From NCBI GenBank assembly GCA_900553955.1, contig USFO01000007.1, positions 1 through 29,536 on the forward strand: a DNA stretch of 29,536 nucleotides. The letters run 5' to 3'. A model generated the notes under the pieces. The model did no database searches. It was not told the DNA's origin and was given only the letters and a program-made list of their open reading frames with translations. The position numbers and the translations under genes were made by a program. Positions 13,914-22,455 of this stretch are shown in pieces. Origin of the DNA: an uncultured Oscillospiraceae bacterium (GTDB lineage Bacteria; Bacillota; Clostridia; Oscillospirales; Ruminococcaceae). Position 1 is the stretch's first letter, and every line of letters starts with the position of its first letter.

Positions 13914-14864
13914 TTAGTCTTCATCCTTGCTGAGCTTGAATCCAAGAGATTCGAGCTTGGAAACAACCTCCTCAAGGGATTTTTTACCGAGGTTACGAAC
14001 TTTCATCATTTCGTCCTCGGACTTACCGATAAGGTCTTCAACCGTGTTGATGCCCGCGCGTTTAAGGCAGTTAAAGCTGCGCACGGACAGGTCAAGCTCT
14101 TCAATGGTCATCTCAAGGACTTTTTCTTTGCTGTTGTTGTCCTTTTCTACCATTATATCTCCCGAGAACTTGTCTTCGGAGAGATCAACGAACAGATTGA
14201 GATGTTCGTTGAGGACCTTGGCTCCCAAAGAGACGGCTTCCTTCGCAGAAATCGTGGAATCCGTCCACACCTCAAGGGTCAGCTTATCATAGTCGGTAAT
14301 CTGGCCTACACGGGTGTTCTCAACGGTGTAGTTCACCTTCAACACGGGAGTATAAATACTATCAACTGGGATTACGCCGATTACGGGCTGCATATCCTGC
14401 TTGTTTCTCTCGGAGGAGATGTATCCGCGGCCCTTATCAAGGGTTATCTCCATAAAGAGATGTCCGTCGGAGTCAAGTGTTGCAATATGCATATCCTTGT
14501 CGAGAATTTCGACTTCGGAATCGGCCTGGATTGAACCGGCAGTGACTTCACACTCACCGGAAGCGTCGATAACAACAACCTTGGGACCGTCGCAATGAAG
14601 CTTTGCGGTCAGGCCTTTGATGTTAAGGACAATTTCGGTGACGTCCTCTTTCACACCGGGAATGGTGGAAAATTCATGACGGATACCGTCAATCTTTACG
14701 GACGTTACAGCAACGCCGGGAAGCGAGGAGAGCAATACGCGTCTCAGGCTGTTACCAAGAGTCGTACCAAATCCGCGCTCCAGAGGCTCAACCACGAATT
14801 TTCCGTAGCTGGGGTCGTTAGGGTTTTCTTCGGCTTCGATTCTCGGCTTTTCAATTTCTAACAT
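13914..14864 (-). CDS. rpoA: RNA polymerase alpha subunit
   Basis: 316 residues. The N-terminal assembly domain has RGFGTTLGNSLRRVLLSSLPG. After an acidic linker, the C-terminal domain (about 245-316) carries the two helix-hairpin-helix parts (RSFNCLKRAGINTVEDLI and VRNLGKKSLEEV) that contact UP elements and activators. It sits between rpsD and rplQ as in most bacteria. The 62-base gap before it is among the largest in the operon but shows no clear promoter. Confidence 0.98.
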   Translation of the reverse strand: MLEIEKPRIEAEENPNDPSYGKFVVEPLERGFGTTLGNSLRRVLLSSLPGVAVTSVKIDGIRHEFSTIPGVKEDVTEIVLNIKGLTAKLHCDGPKVVVIDASGECEVTAGSIQADSEVEILDKDMHIATLDSDGHLFMEITLDKGRGYISSERNKQDMQPVIGVIPVDSIYTPVLKVNYTVENTRVGQITDYDKLTLEVWTDSTISAKEAVSLGAKVLNEHLNLFVDLSEDKFSGDIMVEKDNNSKEKVLEMTIEELDLSVRSFNCLKRAGINTVEDLIGKSEDEMMKVRNLGKKSLEEVVSKLESLGFKLSKDED

Positions 14865-14926
14865 CTAAATCCCTCCTATGTGGGCAAACGCCCTGTTTCG
14901 CATTCCCCTGTCAGTTCTACCAATTA

Positions 14927-15553
14927 TTATTTGGAGTACAACTCAACGATCAGATGCTCCTCAACGTCAAGGTCAATGTCCTCACGGTTAGGAAGCTGAT
15001 TGATCACAACGGTCATCTTCTCCGGATCAAAGCTCATCCAAGTAGGAACGGGATGTGCAGAGTTGGCTTCGATGACTGCCTTGAGTTTTTCATTCTGACG
15101 GCTCTTATCGGCAACAGCAACTACGTCACCGGCTTTGAGCAGGATGGAAGGGATGTTGGCCTTGTGGCCGTTAAGAGTATAGTGACCGTGTCTTACGAGC
15201 TGGCGAGCTTCTTTTCTGGAGGAAGCGAGGCCGGAACGATAAACAACGTTGTCAAGACGGCTTTCAAGAATACGGAGAAGGTTTTCACCAGCCTGACCGG
15301 ACTGCTTGCTGGCCAGCTCAAAATAATGAGCGAACTGGTTTTCAAGAACTCCGTAGTATCTCTTGGCCTGCTGTTTTGCGCGGAGCTGAAGACCGTATTC
15401 GGAAACCTTCTTGCGGCCTTGGCCGTGCTGGCCGGGAGCGTATGCTCTGCGGCTCAGAGCGCATTTAGGACCATAGCATCTTTCGCCTTTAAGGAAGAGC
15501 TTTTTGCCTTCGCGGCGGCACAGTCTGCATACAGAGCCTGTATATCTTGCCAT
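14927..15553 (-). CDS. rpsD: 30S ribosomal protein uS4, zinc-binding form
   Basis: 208 residues. The N-terminus has Cys9, Cys12, Cys26 and Cys31 in the arrangement of the zinc-containing S4 type. An S4 RNA-binding domain follows (SRLDNVVYRSGLASSRKEARQLVRHGHYTLNG). uS4 is a primary 16S rRNA binder and, in many bacteria, an autoregulator of its own operon. Here it lies inside the alpha operon, between rpsK and rpoA. Confidence 0.98.
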   Translation of the reverse strand: MARYTGSVCRLCRREGKKLFLKGERCYGPKCALSRRAYAPGQHGQGRKKVSEYGLQLRAKQQAKRYYGVLENQFAHYFELASKQSGQAGENLLRILESRLDNVVYRSGLASSRKEARQLVRHGHYTLNGHKANIPSILLKAGDVVAVADKSRQNEKLKAVIEANSAHPVPTWMSFDPEKMTVVINQLPNREDIDLDVEEHLIVELYSK

Positions 15554-15591
15554 GTGTTAATTACACCTCCAATAAATTCTGTAAACCACCG

Positions 15592-15993
15592 TCATACACG
15601 GCGACGTTTGGGCGGACGGCATCCGTTGTGGGGAACGGGAGTAACGTCTTTAATCATAGTTACTTCAAGTCCTGCTGCCTGAAGGGCACGGATTGCTGCT
15701 TCACGACCGGAACCGGGGCCCTTTACGAAAACCTCAACAGTCTTAAGACCGTGCTCCATAGCTGCTTTTGCGGCAGTCTCCGCTGCACTCTGTGCTGCAA
15801 AAGGAGTGGATTTTCTGGAACCGCGGAAGCCGAGACCGCCTGCGGAAGCCCAAGAAAGGGCGTTGCCGCGAACGTCGGTGATGGTTACGATAGTGTTATT
15901 GAAGGTGGACTGGATATGTGCTGCGCCACGCTCAATATTCTTTTTTTCGCGACGACGGCGAACAACAGCTTTTTTAGCATTAGCTTTAGGCAT
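15592..15993 (-). CDS. rpsK: 30S ribosomal protein uS11
   Basis: 133 residues with a basic N-terminus and the signature TFNNTIVTITD and GPGSGREAAIRALQ segments of S11, which forms part of the mRNA exit platform. It follows rpsM by 15 bases and has a GAGG-type ribosome binding site. Confidence 0.98.
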   Translation of the reverse strand: MPKANAKKAVVRRRREKKNIERGAAHIQSTFNNTIVTITDVRGNALSWASAGGLGFRGSRKSTPFAAQSAAETAAKAAMEHGLKTVEVFVKGPGSGREAAIRALQAAGLEVTMIKDVTPVPHNGCRPPKRRRV

Positions 15994-16008
15994 ATTTTAT
16001 CCTCCCTC

Positions 16009-16377
16009 TTACTTCTTCTTGTTTGCAATGGTCTTTCTGGGACCTTTGCGGGTTCTGGCGTTGGTTTTGGTTCTCTGTCCGCGAACGGGGAGTCCTTTTC
16101 TGTGGCGAACACCACGATAGCAACCAATTTCAACCAGACGTTTGATATCAAGTGCGGTAGCACGGCGAAGGTCGCCCTCTACCTCGATGTTTTTATCGAT
16201 GTACTCACGCAGTTTTGCGGCGTCATCTTCGGAAAGATCTTTGACGCGGATGGAAGGATCCACACCGGTCTCTTCAACGATCTTAGTAGCGGTTGTGCGG
16301 CCGATACCGTAGATATAAGTGAGAGCAATCTCAATTCTCTTATTCTTCGGCAGGTCAATACCAGCTATACGAGCCAT
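16009..16377 (-). CDS. rpsM: 30S ribosomal protein uS13
   Basis: 122 residues. MARIAGIDLPKNKRIEIALTYIYGIGR is the classic N-terminus and RGLPVRGQRTKTNARTRKGP-type basic sequence (here with HRKGLPVRGQ) the tail that reaches the P-site tRNA. It lies 30 bases after rpmJ. Confidence 0.98.
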   Translation of the reverse strand: MARIAGIDLPKNKRIEIALTYIYGIGRTTATKIVEETGVDPSIRVKDLSEDDAAKLREYIDKNIEVEGDLRRATALDIKRLVEIGCYRGVRHRKGLPVRGQRTKTNARTRKGPRKTIANKKK

Positions 16378-16407
16378 AGACTTTGTTGCACCTCCGTTTT
16401 TTTATAA

Positions 16408-16521
16408 TCAGCCCTGACGCTGTTTGTGTTTAGGATTGGAGCAGATAACCATCAGACGGCCTTTACGTTTGATGATCTTGCATTTTTCGCAAATAGGTTT
16501 TACGGAAGGTCTGACTTTCAT
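16408..16521 (-). CDS. rpmJ: 50S ribosomal protein bL36, zinc-binding form
   Basis: A 37-residue protein beginning MKVRPSVKPICEKCK, with Cys11, Cys14, Cys27 and His32 making the zinc ribbon of the C+ type bL36. A perfect AGGAGG lies 7 bases before the ATG. The gene is very short, but its position between infA and rpsM and the complete match to the family make it certain. Confidence 0.97.
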   Translation of the reverse strand: MKVRPSVKPICEKCKIIKRKGRLMVICSNPKHKQRQG

Positions 16522-16535
16522 TTATATACCTCCTA

Positions 16536-16754
16536 TCACTTGGATCGCCATGTTATGCGCCCTTTGGTGAGATCATACGGCGACATTTCGACCGTCACCT
16601 TATCTCCCGGAAGAATACGGATGAAGTTCATACGAAGCTTTCCGGAAATATGGGCTAAAATTTGGTGGCCGTTGGGCAGCTCGACCTTGAACTGGGCGCT
16701 GGGCAATGCTTCAACCACAGTACCCTCAATTTCGATAACGTCTTCCTTGGACAA
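16536..16754 (-). CDS. infA: translation initiation factor IF-1 (TTG start)
   Basis: 72 residues, an OB-fold protein (SKEDVIEIEGTVVEALPSA, GRITWRSK) that binds the ribosomal A site during initiation. The conserved N-terminus requires a TTG start (16752-16754), preceded by GGAGG 9 bases upstream, inside the end of the KOW gene. No ATG is available nearby. Confidence 0.97.
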   Translation of the reverse strand: MSKEDVIEIEGTVVEALPSAQFKVELPNGHQILAHISGKLRMNFIRILPGDKVTVEMSPYDLTKGRITWRSK

Positions 16755-16756
16755 GC

Positions 16757-17005
16757 TTATATTCCTCCCTCGTTTGTTTTGTTGAATTTCGACAATGCGG
16801 CGCGAAGCCGTGAATCGGTTTCGTAATCCTGCGGCGAAATCACCGTTTTGGTGGGTGCAAGATGCTTTTTGCGCTTGCGCTTCGGTTTTTCGACCTTGCG
16901 AAGTCTGCCGTCGGCAATATACGCAAAATCATCCTCCTCAGACACAATTACATAAAAGCTTCCGCTGTCTTTGCCGGCTTTTGATAATACTATCTGTCCG
17001 AGCAT
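16757..17005 (-). CDS. KOW-domain RNA-binding protein
   Basis: An 82-residue protein. Residues 1-35 (GQIVLSKAGKDSGSFYVIV..DDFAYIADGRLRKV) fit a KOW/L14e-L27e-like RNA-binding fold, followed by a highly basic PKRKRKKHL stretch. Clostridia commonly have such a gene between map and infA; it is thought to touch rRNA or the ribosome, but its role is not established. It begins 9 bases after map and ends 2 bases before infA. Confidence 0.8.
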   Translation of the reverse strand: MLGQIVLSKAGKDSGSFYVIVSEEDDFAYIADGRLRKVEKPKRKRKKHLAPTKTVISPQDYETDSRLRAALSKFNKTNEGGI

Positions 17006-17014
17006 CCATTCACC

Positions 17015-17767
17015 TCAATTCGGATCGGTCAAGATGAGCGGACCGTTCGGAGTTATTGCGATGGTATTCTCAAAATGTGCGCACAGCTTTCCGTCTTTGG
17101 TTCTTACCGTCCATCCGTTGGGATTATCCTGAACGACGAACCTTGTTCCGGCGTTAATCATCGGCTCTATTGCGATGACCATTCCGTTTACAAGTCTCAC
17201 TCCGTGACCGGCTTTGCCATAGTTCGGCACCTCCGGGTCCTCGTGAACCTTGCGGCCCACTCCGTGACCCACGTATTCACGAACTACGGAATATCCGCGT
17301 TCTTCGCAGTAAGTCTGCACGGCGTTTGAAATGTCGCCTACCCGATTGCCCGCTGTTGCCATCTCGATACCTTTGAAAAGGCTCTCTCTGGTGACATCCA
17401 TCAGCCGCCGGGCTTCCTCGGAAGGCGTTCCCGCCGCGAAGGTCGCAGCGTTGTCGCCGTGGTAACCATCCAGGCATGCACCCACATCAATGGTGACTAT
17501 ATCGCCCTCCTGTATCACCCGGTTGCCGGGGATACCGTGGATAAGCTCGTCGTTTACGGAAATGCATGCGCTGGCAGGAAAACCGTACAAATTCAAAAAC
17601 GAAGGGGTTGCCCCATTTTTCACAATAAAATCATGAATTATTCTGTCAATCTCTCCGGTGGTGATACCGGGAACAACAGCTTCGCCGCCCGCCTTCAAAG
17701 CCAGCGCGGAAAGCCTTCCGGCTTCACGCAGCTTCTTAATCTCGGCGGCAGTTTTCACGATTACCAT
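17015..17767 (-). CDS. map: type I methionine aminopeptidase
   Basis: 250 residues. It removes the initiator Met from nascent proteins. The two-metal site ligands can be placed: Asp in TIDVGA and in YHGDNAATF, His in GHGVGRKVHEDP, Glu in IEPM and Glu in HFENTIAIT. It starts 3 bases after adk, typical of the secY-adk-map block. Confidence 0.97.
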   Translation of the reverse strand: MVIVKTAAEIKKLREAGRLSALALKAGGEAVVPGITTGEIDRIIHDFIVKNGATPSFLNLYGFPASACISVNDELIHGIPGNRVIQEGDIVTIDVGACLDGYHGDNAATFAAGTPSEEARRLMDVTRESLFKGIEMATAGNRVGDISNAVQTYCEERGYSVVREYVGHGVGRKVHEDPEVPNYGKAGHGVRLVNGMVIAIEPMINAGTRFVVQDNPNGWTVRTKDGKLCAHFENTIAITPNGPLILTDPN

Positions 17768-17770
17768 GAT

Positions 17771-18403
17771 TTAGACCCCCAAAGCTTCCAGTATGGCACG
17801 GGAGGTGTTTTCAATGCCACCTTCGCCGGGCACTACTGACAGCTTGCCTCTTTCTTCATAGAAACCTTTGATAGGCTCGGTCTGGCTGTGATAAACTTCC
17901 AAACGAGACTTAATGGTTTCGGGAAGGTCATCCTTTCTGGTGATAATCTCTCCGCCGCATTTCGGGCAGATGTTATCAGCAGGAGGCGGACAACTTACAA
18001 TGTGGTAAGGAGCGCCACATTTGATGCAGACTCTTCTTCCGGAAAGACGAGCAAGAATGGCTTCGTCGCTTACTGCGATTTCAACCGCTCTGTCAATCAC
18101 AACGCCGCTTTCCTCAAGGGCTTCCGCCTGAGGAATAGTGCGGGGGAATCCGTCAAGGATGAAGCCGTTTTTGCAATCATCCTCGGCAAGACGCTCCTTT
18201 ATAATGGAGATAACAAGAGCATCCGGAACAAGTTTGCCGGAGTCCATGTATCCTTTTGCTTCAAGACCAAGCTTGGTTTCATTCTTCACAGCTTCGCGAA
18301 GAATGTTGCCTGTGCTGATGGTCGGAATTGCAAGCTTTTCTTTAAGAATCTCCGCCTGGGTGCCTTTTCCGGCGCCCGGAGCTCCAAGAAGAACAAGATT
18401 CAT
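17771..18403 (-). CDS. adk: adenylate kinase, zinc-LID form
   Basis: 210 residues. It interconverts ATP, ADP and AMP. The P-loop is GAPGAGKGTQ (7-16). DGFPRTIPQAEAL is the NMP-binding signature. The LID carries a Cys4 zinc site (CIKC, 16 residues, CPKC), as in Gram-positive enzymes. It lies between secY and map. Confidence 0.98.
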   Translation of the reverse strand: MNLVLLGAPGAGKGTQAEILKEKLAIPTISTGNILREAVKNETKLGLEAKGYMDSGKLVPDALVISIIKERLAEDDCKNGFILDGFPRTIPQAEALEESGVVIDRAVEIAVSDEAILARLSGRRVCIKCGAPYHIVSCPPPADNICPKCGGEIITRKDDLPETIKSRLEVYHSQTEPIKGFYEERGKLSVVPGEGGIENTSRAILEALGV

Positions 18404-18420
18404 GGATGATACCTCCCTGA

Positions 18421-19716
18421 TTAGTCAAGAAATCCTTTGTAATGGCGCATCATCATCTGAGATTCAAGGTTTCTTGCAGTCTCAAGCGCAACGCTTACAA
18501 CAATGATGATGGTAGTACCGCCGATACCCACATTGCCGATGCCGGAAGCGGCTCCGAGAATGTTCGGGAGAAGGGCGATAACGCCGAGGAACAGTGCTCC
18601 GATGAAGGTAATCTTGGTGATTACTCTGCTGATAAAGTCGCTGGTCGGACGACCGGGACGAATACCGGGAATGGCGCCGTTGTTCTTCTGAAGGTTGTTA
18701 GCCATTTCAACGGGATTGTACTGAATAGCTATATAGAAATAGCTGAATGCAACGATAAGAATGAAGTAAAGAACGGAGTAGAACCAGGAAGTGGATTCAA
18801 ACAGATTGAAGAATCCATCCCAGAAGCTGCCCTCTTTAACAGTCACAAAAGCCTTTACGGTTGCAGGAATTGCGAGCAGGGAGCTTGCGAAGATTATCGG
18901 AAGAACGCCTGCCATTGCAACTTTAATCGGAATGTGGCTGGACTGACCGCCGTACTGCTTACGTCCAACAACGCGCTTTGCGTACTGAACGGGAATGCGG
19001 CGCTCTGCGTCGTTCATAAGAACGATGAAAGCGATGAGGAGAAGGAAGATGATGATAAGAGCGGGAACGAAGAAATAATACTTGGTCTGACCGCTGGTGA
19101 GGTATGCCCAAAGAGTGGTTACAAGTCTGGGACCACCGGAAACGATACCTGCAAACAGAAGCATGGAAATGCCGTTTCCGATACCTTTTTCATCAATTCT
19201 TTCGCCAAGCCACATGGTAAGCATGGCACCGGCAGTAAACATGAAGAGGATGGTTACTACTACAAGAGCGTTTTCCCACTTATTATCGAATTTTTCGATT
19301 GCATTATAGCTCTTGAGGGTTACATAGTAGGCATAAGCCTGAATAAGACCAAGACCCACGGTGGTGTATCTGGTGATCTTATTGAGCTTCTTTCTGCCTT
19401 CGGGACCCTCTTTAGACATCTTCTCAAGTGCAGGAATTGCAACAGCGAGAAGCTGAATAACGATGGAAGCCGTAATGTAGGGAGAGATGGAAAGCGAGAA
19501 GATGGTCGCCTGAGAAAGCACGCCGCCGGTGAGCATATTCAGATAACCGATAAGGTTACCGGAGTTTGCATTCATCAAAGCGGAAAGAGCGCTTGTATCA
19601 AGGAATGGGACCGGAATCGCTGAACCAACACGGAAAATAACGATGATGAGCAGGGTGTAGAGAATTTTTTCTCTAAGATCTTCTATCTTCCAAGCGTTTT
19701 TGAAGACACTAAACAT
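18421..19716 (-). CDS. secY: protein translocase subunit SecY
   Basis: 431 residues with ten membrane helices, forming the protein-conducting channel. Recognisable segments include IPVPFLDTSAL, the plug region, GIGNGISMLLFAGI and RRIPVQYAKRVVGRK (the cytosolic loop that meets SecA and the ribosome). It starts 2 bases after the rplO stop, so coupling is likely. Confidence 0.98.
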   Translation of the reverse strand: MFSVFKNAWKIEDLREKILYTLLIIVIFRVGSAIPVPFLDTSALSALMNANSGNLIGYLNMLTGGVLSQATIFSLSISPYITASIVIQLLAVAIPALEKMSKEGPEGRKKLNKITRYTTVGLGLIQAYAYYVTLKSYNAIEKFDNKWENALVVVTILFMFTAGAMLTMWLGERIDEKGIGNGISMLLFAGIVSGGPRLVTTLWAYLTSGQTKYYFFVPALIIIFLLLIAFIVLMNDAERRIPVQYAKRVVGRKQYGGQSSHIPIKVAMAGVLPIIFASSLLAIPATVKAFVTVKEGSFWDGFFNLFESTSWFYSVLYFILIVAFSYFYIAIQYNPVEMANNLQKNNGAIPGIRPGRPTSDFISRVITKITFIGALFLGVIALLPNILGAASGIGNVGIGGTTIIIVVSVALETARNLESQMMMRHYKGFLD

Positions 19717-19718
19717 CC

Positions 19719-20159
19719 TTACTTCACCTCGGCCTTTCCGCCGACCTCCTCGATTTTCTGCTTAGCAGACTCAGAGAAAGCGGCTACATTAACGGTAAGC
19801 TTTTTAGTAAGCTCGCCTCTGCCGAGAACCTTGACTCCGTCAAGAGTCTTTTTGAGCAGACCTGCTTCTACAAGGGCCTGTTCGTCAACAACAGCACCGT
19901 TTTCGAAAACCTCGAGGTCTTCTACATTGATAACTGCGTATCTGGTGGCAAAAATGTTAACAAATCCACGTTTCGGGATCTGTCTCTGGAGAGGCATCTG
20001 GCCGCCTTCGAATCCGGGACGGATGGAACCGCCGGAGCGAGCTTTCTGGCCCTTATGACCTTTACCGGAAGTTTTGCCGTTACCGGAACCGTGGCCTCTG
20101 CCCTTACGATAAACGTCGACGTTGGCGCCGGGTGCCGGAGCAAGTTCATAAAGTTTCAT
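19719..20159 (-). CDS. rplO: 50S ribosomal protein uL15
   Basis: 146 residues. The glycine- and lysine-rich N-terminus (RGHGSGNGKTSGKGHKGQKAR) and FEGGQMPLQRQIPKRGF are diagnostic of L15. It lies 19 bases after rpmD. Confidence 0.98.
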   Translation of the reverse strand: MKLYELAPAPGANVDVYRKGRGHGSGNGKTSGKGHKGQKARSGGSIRPGFEGGQMPLQRQIPKRGFVNIFATRYAVINVEDLEVFENGAVVDEQALVEAGLLKKTLDGVKVLGRGELTKKLTVNVAAFSESAKQKIEEVGGKAEVK

Positions 20160-20178
20160 ATTGGGTGCTCCTCCTTGT

Positions 20179-20358
20179 TTATATTTCGGTGACCTCGACC
20201 ATGTGAGCTATCTTTGCGATTTTGCCGCGGGTAGCTGCATTGTCGGGCTGGATGGTTTCCGCACCGATCTTGCGAAGGCCAAGGGAAATAGCGGTAGCGA
20301 TCTGGTCATCTTTTTTGTGGATGAAGCCCTTGGTCAGTTTAATTTTAAGCTGTGCCAT
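20179..20358 (-). CDS. rpmD: 50S ribosomal protein uL30
   Basis: A 59-residue protein starting MAQLKIKLTKGFIHKKDDQ and continuing LGLRKIG.ET and KIAHMVEVTEI, the full length and pattern of bacterial L30. A TTCCTCC-complement (AGGAGGAA) ribosome binding site precedes the ATG. It lies 14 bases after rpsE and 19 before rplO. Confidence 0.96.
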   Translation of the reverse strand: MAQLKIKLTKGFIHKKDDQIATAISLGLRKIGAETIQPDNAATRGKIAKIAHMVEVTEI

Positions 20359-20372
20359 ATTCTATTTCCTCC

Positions 20373-20873
20373 TTAGCCCAGGATTTCCTCAACGGTTTTG
20401 CCGCGCATTGCTGCAACCTGCTCCGCATCGCGAAGAGAAAGCAGCCCCTGCATAGTGGCAGAAACAACGTTGCAAGGATTGTTGGATCTGATGCATTTAG
20501 TACGAACGTCACGAATGCCGGCAACTTCCATGACATCACGGACAGCGCCGCCGGCGATAACGCCGGTACCTTTGGGAGCCGGTTTCATAAGAACTTCACC
20601 TGCTCCGAATTTACCTACAACCTCATGAGGAATGGTGGTTCCTCTAAGAGTGATGTGGTGAAGATTTTTCTTTGCGTCTTCAATACCTTTGCGGATTGCG
20701 TCAGGAACTTCAGAGGATTTACCAATGCCGAAGCCGATGGTGCCGTTCTGGTCGCCAACAACTACAAGGGCGCTGAACTTCATAATGCGTCCGCCTTTGA
20801 CGGTTTTGGATACGCGGTTGATAGCTACAACTTTTTCAGCAAGATCAAGTTTAGAAGCGTCGATTAAAGCCAA
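20373..20873 (-). CDS. rpsE: 30S ribosomal protein uS5 (TTG start)
   Basis: 166 residues, with the N-terminal double-stranded RNA-binding fold (KVVAINRVSKTVKGGRIMKFSALVVVGD) and the S5 C-terminal domain. Family N-termini require a start at the TTG at 20871-20873, 7 bases after a GGAGG. It lies 15 bases after rplR. Confidence 0.98.
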   Translation of the reverse strand: MALIDASKLDLAEKVVAINRVSKTVKGGRIMKFSALVVVGDQNGTIGFGIGKSSEVPDAIRKGIEDAKKNLHHITLRGTTIPHEVVGKFGAGEVLMKPAPKGTGVIAGGAVRDVMEVAGIRDVRTKCIRSNNPCNVVSATMQGLLSLRDAEQVAAMRGKTVEEILG

Positions 20874-20888
20874 CTGTATCCCTCCTTA

Positions 20889-21248
20889 TCAGAATTGAAG
20901 TCCACCCTCGCGGGCTCCTTCAGCAAGTTCTTTGACACGTCCGTGATAGAGATAACCGCTGCGGTCAAAAACAACAGTGGTAATGCCCTTTGCAACGGCT
21001 CTCTCTGCTACGAGTTTGCCGATCTCTTTAGCTGCCTCTTTGTTTCCGCCGTAGTTCTCGAAAGATTTCTCAGTGGAAGAAGCTGCTGCAAGGGTAACTC
21101 CGTTTATATCATCGATAATCTGTGCATAGATGTGTTTAGCGGAGCGGAAAACATTAAGACGCGGGCGCTCAGGGGTTCCGCTGATTTTGTTACGAACACG
21201 GAAGTGTCTTTTAACACGGGCCGCATTTTTATCAGCTTTAGATACCAT
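20889..21248 (-). CDS. rplR: 50S ribosomal protein uL18
   Basis: 119 residues. The HFRVRNKISGTPERPRLNVFRS region and the final GREGGLQF-like end (AEGAREGGLQF) identify L18, a 5S rRNA binder. It lies 16 bases after rplF. Confidence 0.98.
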   Translation of the reverse strand: MVSKADKNAARVKRHFRVRNKISGTPERPRLNVFRSAKHIYAQIIDDINGVTLAAASSTEKSFENYGGNKEAAKEIGKLVAERAVAKGITTVVFDRSGYLYHGRVKELAEGAREGGLQF

Positions 21249-21264
21249 GTTTTTTCACTCCTTC

Positions 21265-21810
21265 TTACTTTTTACCTTTGCCGGCTTTGCCTTCCTTGCG
21301 GATTATGGTCTCACCGACGTATTTGATGCCTTTGCCCTTATAGGGTTCCGGCGGGCGTTTCTCACGGATCTCCGCTGCAAGCTGACCGACCTTCTGTTTG
21401 TCGGGGCCTTTAACGATGATCTTGGTGGGAGCAGGAACCTCGATGGTCATACCCTGGGGTTCAGGAATAATTACCTGATGGGAATAACCAAGGTTCATAA
21501 CAAGATTTTTGCCATCTTTTGCGGCTTTATAACCAACGCCGTTGATCTCCAGCTCTTTGGAAAATCCGGTGTGAACGCCGGTAACCATGTTGGAAACCAA
21601 GGTTCTGGTAAGGCCGTGAAGGCTTCTCATTTCTTTAGTATCATCCGGGCGGGACACGATGATCTCGCCGTTTTCGACCTCGATTTTTATCTCCGGACGA
21701 AAGCTCTGTTCAAGGGTGACATTGCCGCCCTTTACCGTTACAACATTTCCGTCGATTTTGACGTCTACGCCTGCCGGTATAGCAATCGGTTTTTTACCGA
21801 TACGAGACAT
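21265..21810 (-). CDS. rplF: 50S ribosomal protein uL6
   Basis: 181 residues. MSRIGKKPIAIPAGV at the start and KRPPEPYKGKGIKYVGE near the end are diagnostic of L6. It lies 16 bases after rpsH. Confidence 0.98.
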   Translation of the reverse strand: MSRIGKKPIAIPAGVDVKIDGNVVTVKGGNVTLEQSFRPEIKIEVENGEIIVSRPDDTKEMRSLHGLTRTLVSNMVTGVHTGFSKELEINGVGYKAAKDGKNLVMNLGYSHQVIIPEPQGMTIEVPAPTKIIVKGPDKQKVGQLAAEIREKRPPEPYKGKGIKYVGETIIRKEGKAGKGKK

Positions 21811-21826
21811 TCAGTTTCCCTCCTTC

Positions 21827-22225
21827 TTACCAAATGAACGCAAGGACTTCGCCGCCAACGTTCTCTTTACGTGCCTGTTTGTCAGTCATGATTCCCTTAT
21901 TGGTGGAAAGAATGGCAATACCAAGGCCTTTAAGAACTTTGGGCATTTCCTCAACGTTTGTGTAGATGCGCAGGCCGGGTTTAGAAACCCTGCGAAGGCC
22001 TGTGATCACCGGGGTTTTATTTGCGCCGTATTTAAGCGTGATATGGAGCATTCCCTGTTTGCCGTCCTCGACAACCTGATATCCTTTGATGTAACCCTCA
22101 TCAAGAAGGATCTGGGCTATCGCTTTTTTCATGTTGGACGCGGGAACGTCTACCGTATCGTGCTTTGCGGAATTCGCGTTTCTGATGCGGGTCAGCAAGT
22201 CAGCGACTGTATCGGTGATATGCAT
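21827..22225 (-). CDS. rpsH: 30S ribosomal protein uS8
   Basis: 132 residues with DTVADLLTRIRNAN at the N-terminus and the C-terminal STNKGIMTDKQARKENVGGEVLAFIW. uS8 binds 16S rRNA helix 21 and in E. coli represses the spc operon. It lies 26 bases after rpsZ. Confidence 0.98.
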   Translation of the reverse strand: MHITDTVADLLTRIRNANSAKHDTVDVPASNMKKAIAQILLDEGYIKGYQVVEDGKQGMLHITLKYGANKTPVITGLRRVSKPGLRIYTNVEEMPKVLKGLGIAILSTNKGIMTDKQARKENVGGEVLAFIW

Positions 22226-22251
22226 TCCTCAAACCTCCTTTGTTCTCTTAA

Positions 22252-22437
22252 TTACCAGCTTGCCTTCTTCACGCCAGGAATCTCACCCTTGTAAGCAAGT
22301 TCCCTGAAGCAGATACGGCAGATGCCGAATTTGCGAAGATAGGCGTGGGGTCTGCCACAGATTTTGCAACGAGTGTAAGCTCTGGTGGAGAACTTCGGCT
22401 CTGCTTTCTGCTTGACCTTCATTGACGTTTTTGCCAT
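22252..22437 (-). CDS. rpsZ: 30S ribosomal protein uS14, zinc (type Z) form
   Basis: 61 residues, the short zinc-binding S14 with Cys24, Cys27, Cys40 and Cys43 (RCKICGRPHAYLRKFGICRICF). It is located between rplE and rpsH as in other Firmicutes. Confidence 0.97.
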   Translation of the reverse strand: MAKTSMKVKQKAEPKFSTRAYTRCKICGRPHAYLRKFGICRICFRELAYKGEIPGVKKASW

Positions 22438-22455
22438 TGATTAAATCCTCCTATC

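Noticed and set aside
14927..15993. Plus-strand frames opposite rpsD and rpsK with membrane-like segments
   Set aside because: The hydrophobic runs are complements of Lys/Arg/Gln-rich ribosomal sequence, not a real membrane protein.
18442..19623. 393-codon plus-strand frame opposite secY
   Set aside because: A shadow of secY with a polar, low-information translation.
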